This document shows positions 53,501-64,000 of a stretch of 64,000 bases of DNA, one piece after another. The position numbers and the translations under genes were made by a program. The stretch comes from Tubulanus polymorphus (lineage: Eukaryota > Nemertea > Palaeonemertea > Tubulaniformes > Tubulanidae): contig NC_134030.1 of assembly GCF_964204645.1 (NCBI RefSeq), positions 9,546,278-9,610,277 on the forward strand, in the 5' to 3' direction. The notes beneath the pieces are model-generated. The model was not told where the DNA came from and did not search any database. It saw only the letters and a program-made list of their open reading frames with translations. Numbering within the stretch: the first letter of the stretch is position 1; every line of letters begins with the position of its first letter.

Positions 53501-53857
53501 ATGACGTACATGGAGAGTATCACATCTTCAACCGCAATAACCTGTATACAACCATGGACTCTAAAACGAATTAGAGTCGTTTTAGAATCGTTTTAGAGTC
53601 CATGATACAACCGAGACCTCCTCGCGAACTGAATCACCATCTTTTTCTGGTGAAGATCTCAACCTAGGCCTCATTTATCATGTCGACTATATCTAGTTGT
53701 CAAATTATAATCTACGACCGTGTACACATATAGATAATAACGATTATCAAAGCAAAATTGAAAATGTTTACACGCGATACTTACTGATTTCGATCTGAGA
53801 TTGTGACGTCACCGTGGGCACCTGCTTTGCCCGGCTCTTTTTTCTCCATTTGAGCAT
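47580..53857 (-). CDS. Unrecognised protein with repeated LSEDLG motifs, 5' exons
   Basis: Three exons join in phase: 53785-53857 (start, MLKWRKKSRAKQVPTV, donor ATCA|GTAAGT), 48509-48601 (SPTEPDDDDDLAIG, INLLQENCITG) and 47580-48425 (about 281 codons, donor CAAA|GTAAGC). Intron 1 is about 5.2 kb. The product is Ser/Asp-rich, probably disordered, with two related motifs near its end, KRLSELSEDLGVAMSED and KRLSNLSEDLGVGLPD, and a third partial SPVLSEDVSLGSL. These look like short docking or phosphorylation motifs. No catalytic or membrane domain is seen. The 3' end was not located. Support for a real gene comes from long open frames, consistent phases and CpG content; function is unknown. Confidence 0.6.
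48745..48842. repeat. Dispersed repeat, copy 2
   Basis: This partner of 31767-31862 lies in the long first intron of the gene at 47,580-53,857, in the same orientation. Confidence 0.6.
53553..53604. repeat. Perfect 17-base inverted repeat
   Basis: CATGGACTCTAAAACGA (53553-53569) is matched by TCGTTTTAGAGTCCATG (53588-53604), with a further TTAGAGTCGTTTTAGA inside the loop. It lies 180 bases beyond the 3' end of exon 1 of the neighbouring gene, in its intron. Confidence 0.7.
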
Positions 53858-56800
53858 CGTGCGTTTATATTCTTGGTCATCGGATAAACCGAATCTATAT
53901 TGTCTTCGGTCCGTATGTCTCGTCAATCTAGATTAACGTGGATTTTCTAGTATCTATGTGACTAGTTTGTTGGTACTTAAAGTAATCCTAATCCGCGCAA
54001 AGAAAATGCATTATTACGCCTCGGTTAAGCCGCAGTTAGTTTAATCCGTGTTTTGTTCCTTCCGACGCATTGTTTTGACCGGATGTGACATATGAAAAAC
54101 TGCTTTCCGACACGGTTCATATAGTTCGTGTCAACGTATTATCCGCCATGTGTGATGACGTACGCGGCACGAGCAACGTGATGTAGAAATCCCTGATGTA
54201 GAAAGACCTCGATCTGTAGCTCAGAGATCCTATAAAAAAAATTAGAAGCACATTAAACACCGGCCTGTTACAAAACCTGCTTTTTTCTTCCAAGAGAGCT
54301 AGCTAATAGGTAGCTAGCCGTATGGACATTTCCATATTTACCATAGCTCTCAGTTGTGACGTAAAAACATAAACAAGCATTGTATATCTGTTTTGATTAA
54401 AGAGATATTCGAGCCCTATATACACACGCACGCATGCATTCCCCACTCAAAAAATAAGCGGCGTTGAAGAGTCGGGAGTTATTGTTTCCGCGGCGTAAAA
54501 ATCTATTCGCGCGTTATACGTAGGTTCGCAGTTGGATATCGTAACGAGTCGAAATTTCATTGAATGAAGTGCCATTTCAGTTCTCTGCGGCGCTGCCGTC
54601 GGCGGAACATGCCGATAAAATTGTATGTAAAAATGTATAATAAACGATTGTAAGCCACACAGTCTGTGATGATATATCGGATTATATGCGTTAACCGATA
54701 TTTCCCGATGGCGATTATTGAGCTCTAATTTGCGAACGCTATTTACCGAGCTGCTCTAATGTCATAGTTAGCACAGATTGTTTTTATACTCGTCTCTACG
54801 TGAATATCTATTCTACGAAATACCAAGGAAATCAATTCATCTCTAATTCGGTATTTACCACGATTAAAAGACTGTATACCTTTCTGAAGACAGTTCCACA
54901 GTTGTTTGACATTATCACGCAGTTGATTTTCGATGATTTTACTGAAGTTAGATTCTAACCAAAATGTATGGGATCAACAAGTTCAGGATCCAGTTTTACA
55001 GTTGTGAGTTAAGATTTGACTCTGAGTTAACTGATTGAAAATGAACTGATTTTAAACTCAGAGTCAACTCTAACTCACCACTGTGGAACTGGATCCAGGT
55101 CTATTCAGGTCCAGTTTTGGTTAACTTAAATTGGTTATCAGGAAAATTTGTCTCAGATCTTCAACTTTCTACTGAAGTACGACTATAAGTACGCGATACG
55201 AACCTTTTTAGTGAAATTTTCTCGACAATCCGCGACACGACGTACGCAGGAACAGTTATAGTATAATTACCACGGCTATTCCTATTATAGGCGAATATGT
55301 CCTAATCAATTCTTCTTTCAAATGGGTCACTAATCGAATAAATTATTTCTCCAAGCGTCTCACAACTCTCAAGAATAATCCATTCGTTTGATAATAGTTA
55401 AGCTCTCTCCTTAAGAGTTATATAGAATAACGTTGCTATGCCCGCGATATCCACTGTTCTTTTCAGTTTCCAGCCGTGAATGTCAATGCTCGAAAGTTGC
55501 TTTGAATTATAAACCACTTCTTACGTTTCCGTTGTTCGTTGAACTGCATGAAATTTCTCCCATCGTTTCGAGTGTCGATTGTTTCCGCTACGCGACGTTT
55601 CGTCTGCGCAGTTTACTACGAGCAGACGATGGTTATACATCCCGACCGAGCGTGCAGCTGTTGCGCGCGCAACTACGCGTGTACGGCTGCATGCCGGTGA
55701 AAATTTATGCGAGCAGCGAGTATTCCGGATAAAATAAGTGTAGCGATGACAACTTTTGGAAAGGTTTTTTCGACTTGACGACTTCAACATGGAAAATAAG
55801 AAAACATTTTTTAAATGTCAATACACGATGACGCATAAACAACACCGCAATACAGTAGTTATAATATAAATGCTATAATAAATGTTTCTCCATCGAGTTA
55901 GTCCGTTGATATATCTGATGAAGCTATACTATGCACTAAAGCGAATTTCTAATAAAATCAGTTCACCTTCGCAGTCCAAACGCATTCACGTTTGATGGTC
56001 TCCACACTATCCTTTCCTTACCGCGCTTTGAAATCGATGCTATAACCTATAACGATGCTATCACCTGCAAATGAATATAGGTGAAAACGGTTTTCGATCC
56101 TTTGGTGTTCGCCCCGACAACACGGAGCCCCACGCCGGGAGAATAGCGCCTTTAATCGAATATAAGTGAACTCGATTGCGCCTCTTTAGTCGAAGATCTC
56201 ATTCTCCCACTTCCGCGCACAAAGGTTCCGACGTGAGAAAAATAGTCGTTCGTTAATGACGTCACGCAGTGATGGTTATCACCTGCAATCATGTCCACAA
56301 CTGATTCTATTATTTACGAAAACTTACACGTCCTTAATTCCGTTTTTCACGCACAACGTATATATAGTTATATTAACTGCTTTTGTTAGTTTAAAGTCGT
56401 TGTATCATAAGAAAGTTTACGACGCTGTCGAAGAAGAACCAATCGTATGGTCGTATATACAATGCTTTATAGAGCATTACAACGAGACGATTTTCTGGTA
56501 TTTTCTCGTCGGGAAGAATTCGCTGTTCCGAACCCCGATTCATATTATATATTATTACGAAGTTTCGATCGTATGATAAAGTTAGGTACATAATTTACGG
56601 CGTTAGCGTCCTGCCTTTGGGCAAAATACCATCGGACCATTAAAACGCGTAGCGCCTATACCCGATTCATATACAGACATTCTTCCTAATGCATGACAGT
56701 GAATAATGTACCTATTAATCAGATACAGAATTAACAACGATATTTTCGATAAATATCGATCGAAACGAATATGATCGTACAGTTTCCATTTCGTAAACGT

Positions 56801-59295
56801 TGATACGAAAATCGAAAATCGTTTAACGTCGCAAAATCGAAGGGTACACGGTAATAATACCAGAAGTAAAAATGCCATAAATAGTTCTAAATTAGAGATT
56901 AGAAATATGAAATATCGATCTCGCTTTGAGCTATTATAGCTGATTCATTATGATATTGTCATTCAATTAATTCTACCACCAAGTAAACTTCCGGTCTCAA
57001 AATCTGACCATATTTTGACACTTTAGTTTGTTTATTTAGCAGTATCCTAATATAATAATTGCTGGTTTAGCGTCTTACATTCGCTGGTCTGGCGCTCATT
57101 AAGTGCCGCAAAAACAATAAGATACTTAATTATTAATTAAGTTATCTTATAAACACTTGTCAGACCCGCTACGAACCCAGATTAATATCTTCTATATCTT
57201 TTTCTCGTTCACGAATAGTCACTACATTACAAGTTGATATGTGCACTTTGAAATGATACGTGCACTTCGTTGATAATGGAATAATGAAAAAAATACGATA
57301 TCAGCTACCTTAATAGATATGGTCACAATATATGTCCATAACTAATTTACAAATTTTACTTACGGATATTTCCACTTTAAGTGTACCACCTCTGGTATAC
57401 ACCCTCTGGTATACAACTGAAGTACTGAACTAACAATATTCGAAATAAGACACGATATATAGTGCGACGACGACAACGCACACAGATACCTAACTGGATT
57501 ATTCGAAAAAGTAGTAGGATTAACGGTTATTATCTGTGTACATTTCTAAATATTCTCGAGGGGATCATTGCGTAACCGGTGCGGTTTGCAGCGGTATATA
57601 CTCGAAATCTATTAATATGATATCATGCCGCGTGTGCCGGGGTATATGTACGGTATATATATGTTATACGTTAAATCGTAGCTATCATGGATTCCCACGT
57701 TCGTTCAATGCCCGCTAATACCGGCCGAGTAATTAATGAAATTGATCTACGCAATAGGTGTCGAAATTAATTGCAGGTTGGGGGTGCCTGAGTATGATAT
57801 GACGATACTCTATAAACTGATTGACCTTCGAAGCGGCTCCCGCCACGGACGTATAATGATAAACGTCCATGCTCCCGAAAACGATGGTCTTTTTGATAGG
57901 TCAATTTAGCACTATGATATGTTGGTCGTTAAATATGACTTAGAAGATCACTTCATTTTCGTTTCGTATGAAAAACATAGATCAGTTACCAAAACAAAAC
58001 TATAGGAAAACTTACCCTCCGAATTCCGTTATTACTTTCTGCTTCATAAAAGTGGGGCGATTTGACGATTCCAAATTTTGCAACTGATAACGCCGCGTTT
58101 TAAATAGATTGCCGAAAGGAAAGTTTTCCCAGGGTCACAATTCGAATTGACCACAATCGTTTAAAGCGTATAGCAACTAAGCGGGAAGCTCGTTTAGAAT
58201 ATCCCGCGGAGGGGTACAGTATTAACGGACAATGTCCACGGTTTGACGTCTTGTTTCGTTCCCATGTTTTACGCTCGCCCGAACTGAAAACGAAGCCCAT
58301 CGAGTATAGGGTATTAATGCGTCGTGTAAAGCCGGTCTTAATATTAGTTTAGTCGACCACGCGTTGTTTTATCCTGGTAAACATTTGGTCATCTATTCAC
58401 TAGGTTCAACAGATTGCCTTTTACACTCAGTTTGCATGGCGGTCGGTTTTAAGAATAAATTCGATTCAATCTGCTGGCGCAATTGGCTGCCGTTTACATC
58501 ATCGTGTTGCGGGGCTACAAAATCACTTACCGAATCACGTAACTTCGCTCATGGGACGGCATTTCCGCCGAAAAACATCAATACAAATGTATCACAGCAT
58601 TGCAGTAGTTATAGGTAATAGCCAATTATTCAAACAACAACGAAAAATATAATGGTGATTTGAATAATGATTGGTAGTCATTCCACCTGATGATGGCTGT
58701 TAGTCAACAGCCGAAACGTAGTGGTTTCAAAAAGAAATAAATGTCATCATATAATATTCGAATTGTGGGATTTCTTCGATGATTGGTGATATTCATATAT
58801 ACATTGATCAACTTCGGGTGATATATTTTTCATATTTTTGTCTAAGCGGGTTGGATTTCTGTGATGATATTCAAACCTCGTTATTTGTTTGTTTCTTGTT
58901 TTGTGTTTCTTGTTTCTTGTTAACCTCATTACTGAGTTTCCCCACACCCGCGCGAGCGCCGTTAGGTTATCTTGCATGCTGGTCATGTCTTGTGTGGTCA
59001 CCTAATAAGCTGTACATTATTCCAAGGTTGTTGCCAATATATCAGCGGCAAAAGTGTAGAATTAACTAAAACGTACGTACAGATGGTGTAGTGTAGGTGC
59101 TGGACATCTTTTAGTCGTTACTTTTGATACATTGACTTCGCTATTATCATATTTCTTTCAAATTAATTTTCGCATGTAATTGATAAAAACATGTCATTAT
59201 ACATAACTTAATACGTTATGGTTTGATATATCGTATTACGGTTATATATACTACGTATATATCCCGCAAATACGTTAAAGAAATTAGAAAAATGT
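53858..59295. other. Gene-poor region right of the LSEDLG-motif gene
   Basis: The first few hundred bases should be the promoter and 5' UTR of the minus-strand gene. 55,560-55,700 is CpG-rich and open on both strands, possibly a promoter-associated island. Beyond the foldback at 54,986 I see no exon with paired splice sites. The GGCTGTTAGTCAACAGCC hairpin near 58,693 looks like the end of a retroposon or SINE. Confidence 0.4.
54986..55096. repeat. Foldback with GGATCCAGTT ends
   Basis: The left arm (GGATCCAGTTTTACAGTTGT...) and right arm (...CACTGTGGAACTGGATCC) pair over about 42 bases with several mismatches around a 27-base centre. It is probably a MITE or foldback element. Confidence 0.65.
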
Positions 59296-59367
59296 TAGCA
59301 GAGCGTGGTTTCGATCCACGGACCTCTGGGTTATGGGCCCAGCACGCTTCCACTGCGCCACTCTGCT
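59296..59367 (-). tRNA. Initiator tRNA-Met (CAT)
   Basis: The 72-base gene reads AGCAGAGTGGCGCAGTGGAA at the 5' side and CTCTGCTA at the 3' side. The acceptor stem pairs fully. The anticodon CAT (59335-59333) sits in GGGCCCATAACCC, with the GGGC/GCCC arm of eukaryotic initiator tRNA. The internal A box (TGGCGCAGTGG) and B box (GGATCGAAACC) are intact, and TTTTT (59292-59288) follows as the Pol III stop. No intron. Confidence 0.97.
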
Positions 59368-59632
59368 AGTTGATCGTAGAGGAGTGATCAAAATATTCTC
59401 ATTACTGTCATAATGCCGCGTGTGAACATTTTGCACCATCTGGTGGCCATGTGACGAGGTTGACAGACGGACAAAAATCAGTAAATTCCGATGGATCAGA
59501 CGGTTCGTATTTGAAAACGAACGATAATATATAAAATCCAACAGTAGTGATACAAAAGTGAAGTCCGAAATGTTTACTTGAGTTAATAGTATATTCAAAA
59601 TTGAATAAAATATTAACGCCAGGAAACATTTT

Positions 59633-59690
59633 GGATCCACGGACCTCTGGGTTATGGGCCCAGCACGCTTACACTGCGCCACTGTGTTAT
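59633..59690 (-). pseudogene. Truncated initiator tRNA-Met copy
   Basis: It matches the tRNA-Met 330 bases away over the D arm, anticodon arm (CAT kept) and variable region. The T-arm 3' half and acceptor 3' side are replaced by unrelated AAATGTTTCCTGG sequence, and the 5' acceptor strand is altered (ACACAGTG). It cannot fold as a tRNA. It is a partial tandem duplicate or a tRNA-derived repeat head. Confidence 0.8.
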
Positions 59691-61824
59691 GTGTGTTATG
59701 TTGTGCAGGGGTAATTCCAAATAAAACATTATTCCCGTAATCCCTCGTGGTGACAGGTTGGGACTTCACATAAAATTCGGTACGGTTATGGTTTTTTTTT
59801 TCAAATTGACATACGGTTTCTTGAAAATAGATGATCGTTTTGATCAAGAATAATAGGCCACGAGATCTTCTTGCTTAGCGGATGAAATAATTTCCGAAAT
59901 TGATTACGGTATATTCCACGGAAGGATATTGTATACTTTGCAAGCGAAGAATTGCATTGTATTCATAATAGCGACTTTGAATTGAAAATTCACCGTTCAA
60001 TCAGAGTTAATTTAGATAATTCCCTTAGGGATCTCCAATGCGATGTTATACCGATCAACTAGTTCAATGAAGACGCGCTGATAAAAAGCAAGCTGATAAA
60101 TGTATTCTCTATTTCTTGCTTGCTACGATTCGATGTATTTCTAAAGGCTATCAGAATGCGGTCACCGGGCTGTCAGTTTGTGCCATCTACGAGCAATTAT
60201 CTGATAATTGCTCGTAGATGCCATCGAAGTTTACGACTTTCCGCGGCAAAACAATTCTATTGGTATCTACACGAGGAACACGTCTAATACTTTTTTATCG
60301 TTTCTGTTGCTGGTATAAGTACATGTGCCATATGCCAACCGAGAGGATTAGTTCATACAACTGCCACCAGGGGACTGTGGAAGCACCGTATCTTTGTTAT
60401 CCTAAAAAGATTTTGACCAAACTTGGTACACCAGTACTGTGTACGTTGTAGCCCAAATGGATCCACAAATCCAGGACATGCGTTGACTCCTGATGGCTCA
60501 CCTTCAAAATAGCTGTGAACTGATGAGACTGATTTCGATGAAATCTTTTTACGCTTCCTAGTACACGAAATTAAAACCATCAGCAAGGCAGAAACCCGTT
60601 ATCGTTGCTTTGTGGCTATATTTACTAATTCTTATTTCTTTTCAGATCTAATTCAAGCGATGATAGAAAACAAAGTAATAAAATTCGAAGTGATTTTTTC
60701 CGTATGAATACTTTATTTGCATAGATAACGCAAACACTAAATTACGCGCAAAACACAAATATATAAAGCGAATATAGAGAATAATGCGCATCCACTAGGA
60801 GTCGATGCAACTGAGGTACTAATCGAAAATGTAGCCGAACAAAACTGCGAAAAAACATAAACACATTCACATATTTTAAATACGTGTACGCTAATCATAA
60901 ATTGGATTGAAACATCTTTAAAACGTACTATCAACTTTACATTAACTTTAATATACAAAAATCTATACATACATCGAGTGCATAAGTAATTAATTTAGAA
61001 ATCGACACACCATGAAGTTTATATGTACAATTCATTAAGTGTTTATTTACAAGTATACATTTTTAATTTCTGTTTGACTTCGTTATAATGCGTCTATTTC
61101 TGGCGAAAATTCCTAACTGGCGAATAATATGGAATTGAAATATAACCTTTGTTCTTGCTCTTCAAAAAAATACGCCGGTGGCGGAGGAACGTGTTTTCCC
61201 CTCGAAGACACAAAAAGGAGGAATGATAAAAACAACGTAACAAAACAACTTATCATAAATTAACAAATGCATTGGTCCATCTTCAATGAGAACTTATCGT
61301 CGTCAGGGCTAGGGTTAACGAAACACAACCCATATCAGAGCCCTCTAAAAACAACCACATCCCAGGACTGGGCGAATTTAAAGCCTGTTCATTCCCTTCG
61401 CAAGAATTCAAACACGACTAATACTTTGGCGACTCCATCTAGAAGATGTAATCGATCGGTTTTTGATGATCGCGGATTTTTCTTTTTCAACTTACAAGTT
61501 AAGACGATGCGTTTGCGAAACGAAATGCACTAAACACCTTACATATGCTAAACATGAAGGAACTATCTTTTTTCTATATTATACACGTATATCATTTCCT
61601 ACACATCTCAAACACCTTGCTGACATAGATAAGTAAATTTCTTGCCTATACTCTAACAGCCAAAGCGACGTTGTAGGAACGTGCTACAACAGTTCCTTTC
61701 TACGGACAGGCATCATCTCCTTCAGCCTGTCGTTTTAGACATACATATCTACACATTATCATCTCGGTAATTCCCGTTTGAACTGTCTCTCTAACAGTTA
61801 TCCGCGCTAACGAAATGATTGACA
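59691..61824. other. Region between the tRNA locus and the SAM-domain gene
   Basis: Apart from the hairpin at 60,184 I see no exon. The part nearest 61,824 is the probable long 3' UTR of the minus-strand SAM gene: TTTATT at 61042-61047 and near 60,714 could be its poly(A) signal (AATAAA on the minus strand). Confidence 0.4.
60184..60220. repeat. Perfect 18-base hairpin with one-base loop
   Basis: CATCTACGAGCAATTATC is followed by T and its exact complement GATAATTGCTCGTAGATG. Such a tight perfect palindrome is rare by chance and usually recent. Confidence 0.85.
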
Positions 61825-63923
61825 TTATAGATTCTCGCTACAAGTCGTCTGAAGCTTGTGTATGTGGCTGTATATTTTCAACGCCGGGCCCAACTTCATA
61901 GATAAGCCGGTCAGTACATCGTTTCTTTGCATCAGCAACAAAGATTTACCATCGATCTCCTGAAAGATATAAACAATAGGCTATCGAATGATTATACGGT
62001 ATAAGCGGACTTGTTTCGCATTCGCAAAGTTTGTTCGTCGCGCCAGACGCGAGCGAAGTGGAGTCTTCTGTATATACGTTTAGAATTGCGTCGAAAGTCT
62101 TTTGAGGTTGAGTCGGGTGAAGTATGGTAGAATAGCCACACACTGACGTGGAGAACAGATAAACAGATAGAAAATCCATTAATAATAGATCTTCTCCGCA
62201 TAATTCCCCCGTCTTTCTAAGTATATTACTTCCTGCCTAACTAACCGCTAATTACCTTTTCACTCAGAAATTTACCCAATTACTTTGTGCTCCCCTGTAC
62301 ATATTCCTTCACACCTGGCGATGATCACACCAGCGAGAGTTCGAAAGGTTGCGTGTTTCGATTTTAATTTTCGATAAATAAAATTAATCCTGTCAATTTT
62401 ATATACAGTGGGCTTTTTAAACTTATCACGTGGATTATAGCAAAGTAGGGGCGGTATATTCGATCGTGCCATCATCACGATCTCATCAGACTCCAGGGCC
62501 CAGTTGCTCAGTCGTGAGTCAGTCCATTCAAAAGTGTGGTCTTGAATATTAAGACCGGGCCCTGGTGGCCTACAGCCTAAACCTTAAGTTGTTACATTGG
62601 CTATAGAACTGAGTTGGTTTTAGATTGGTCTTAAATCTAAGACATGATAGTGCAACTGGCCTCTGGTTCTCAAGAAAGGGATATGCAAAAAAATCGCCTA
62701 ATGAAACCATTAAGTCGGTAAAACGGGTGGACATTTCGAATAATAAAAAGTTAAATTCTACAGTAGGCTTCGCTCGCTCCGATCGTCTCCGTGGCAGGCG
62801 GCAGTCTAGCAATAAATAGGAGGATATTCGCGTGGCCGCGACGAGTGCAAAATAATTATTTCAGTAGTAGTTTCGTTCTTAATCGTTCCCCGAGGAACGC
62901 GACCAGAGTATACGTACTTGATCAGAGAAACGCGATGCTTGTTCGGGGAATCCGGCCCTCGTTATGAACTCGGCTACGTCATCGATCGTCCATTCGGTAG
63001 CGTCTTTACCCGCCAGACGCCCGTCCAGATCGATCTTCTTCAGAACTGATTCCATGAACTTCTTTTCGCTGAATTTTTCCCTGTTGATACAAGAATTACG
63101 TCGACGGAATATATTAGCATGCGGTATAATTTGGAGAGGTGTTTTTCTTTTTAGGACAGACGCCGAAGAATCGTGAAAACGAAAACAAACTTACTTGACT
63201 TTGACGTTCAAGTCGTCGTCGAAAGAAATCGGCGACTCGCACGGTGTAGGCAGGCACGAGGGACCTCCGCCTTCTGGCAAATTCGAAAAGAAAGAATAGA
63301 TTTAATCGTGATGCCACGTATTTTTTTAATGATTTCCCGGCGGGACACGGTTGACCGATTTCATCCGTGCCGTCGCAGAAAGTATGTACGTATACAGAAA
63401 GGCAGATCCACGGGGACTAATTTTGAAGGACGTGACAAGTCAAAAAGGGTGCTTTGATGTCGAAAGAGGGAATATCAAGCGCACTCCCGCGCGGCGCTGC
63501 AGGAGCTAATCAAACAACATACCCCCAGCTCTTCTTTGGTGACAATTTTTGTCGTAGGACCTGAACTGGTCACATCCCTTCCGGCACTTTGATGGTTTAA
63601 AAAGACAATATTAAGCGTAATCCCGCGCTGAAATGCACCAACTTTTTTGAAAAAAAAGGCACTCTAAATATTCGACGGATTCGTGGAAATCTCGTAAGCA
63701 CCCCTGGATCCGCCCCTGTATATACGTATATATAAACGAAACGATGATATTCTGAACGAGAAAAAACCACGAAACGGTAAGACGATCGCCGAGGCGGAAA
63801 TACACGTATGACGGTTCCGTTCTCTAAACTAACCCGTGTTGCAGGCATCCATTTCTTCATCTCTGTCCGAGGTATCGAGTCCGTTCTGCTGTTCCAACAA
63901 ACAACTGCTGCACTCCCAGAGAC
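61825..63923 (-). CDS. SAM-domain chromatin-type protein, 3' exons (SAMD1-like)
   Basis: Four exons join in phase in minus order: 63834-63923, 63195-63273, 62918-63080, 61825-61959 (stop TAA). The last two encode a SAM domain ([19 protein letters not shown] ... [18 protein letters not shown] ... [13 protein letters not shown]), closest in my memory to SAMD1/SAMD13/L3MBTL-type domains, which mediate polymerisation or chromatin contacts. The exon at 63834-63923 begins [12 protein letters not shown], which resembles the last Cys pair of a PHD-type finger; the upstream part is off the window. The gene continues beyond the right edge. The SAM call is firm, the finger is tentative, and the exact orthologue is undecided. 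Confidence 0.8.
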
Positions 63924-64000
63924 CTGCAATTTTATACAGCACAAAAATTATACGAGGGCAAGATCCACATCTTACAGGAAATGTACATATATGCATTCTA

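Larger units (their letters stand above)
48602..53784 (-). other. Intron 1 of the LSEDLG-motif gene
   Basis: Non-coding as far as I can see. It contains the dispersed repeat at 48,745, a palindromic GGCCCGTGCCT / CAGGCACGG patch near 49,010-49,080, and repeat-like pieces at 50,110-50,290 and 51,160-51,240 (AACTGCCCCTCAAAAAAGCT) related to copies at 25,790 and 31,730. Confidence 0.45.

Noticed and set aside
55433-55790. ORFs of about 90-99 aa on both strands
   Set aside because: CpG-rich DNA is open on both strands by composition. There are no splice sites or known motifs.

Overview
The window is metazoan nuclear DNA, most likely from a marine invertebrate. The evidence is intron-containing genes with GT-AG sites, an FBXL7 orthologue, F-type lectin plus fibronectin-III proteins, and an initiator tRNA-Met. 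A virus-like mobile element is integrated at the left edge. I cannot name the species; a lophotrochozoan such as a mollusc or brachiopod is a guess.

Region 1 (1 to about 12,066) is the right-hand part of a very AT-rich, densely coded Polinton/Maverick-like element. One gene block reads rightward: several small membrane proteins, a 434-codon gene broken by one in-frame stop, an acidic coiled-coil membrane protein, a candidate double jelly-roll major capsid protein and a zinc-finger protein. A second block reads leftward: a zinc-finger protein, an HNH endonuclease, two small membrane proteins, a chromodomain integrase and an A32-like packaging ATPase. The blocks meet tail to tail at a 640-base hairpin-rich spacer. 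Most rightward genes start at a shared motif, a T-tract followed by TAAATAAATG or a variant. The leftward block is headed by what looks like a host-type Pol II promoter: an array of CCAAT boxes, a TATA box, two GGCGGGA sites and a CACGTG box. The element ends in a near-perfect palindrome with 98-base arms that cuts into a LINE reverse-transcriptase fragment (12,067-12,840). No DNA polymerase gene is visible, but the left end lies outside the window.

Region 2 (13,177-24,512) holds two tandem, about 12-exon genes for secreted proteins: Cys-rich module, F-type lectin (F5/8C-like) domain, EGF-like module, five FN3 domains. Copy 1 has no visible signal-peptide exon; copy 2 has one, but carries a +2 frameshift in its last FN3 exon.

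Region 3 (26,000-43,017, minus strand) is an FBXL7 orthologue with F-box and leucine-rich repeats in two exons and a first exon about 15 kb upstream. Its large intron holds foldback repeats, an alternative first exon and a few candidate Cys-rich mini-exons.

Region 4 (47,580-53,857, minus) is the 5' part of an unrecognised gene with repeated RLSxLSEDLG motifs. Region 5 is an initiator tRNA-Met with a truncated copy beside it. Region 6 (61,825 to beyond the right edge, minus) is the 3' end of a gene with a SAMD1-like SAM domain and a possible zinc-finger module. The rest is intergenic or intronic sequence with dispersed repeats and hairpins.
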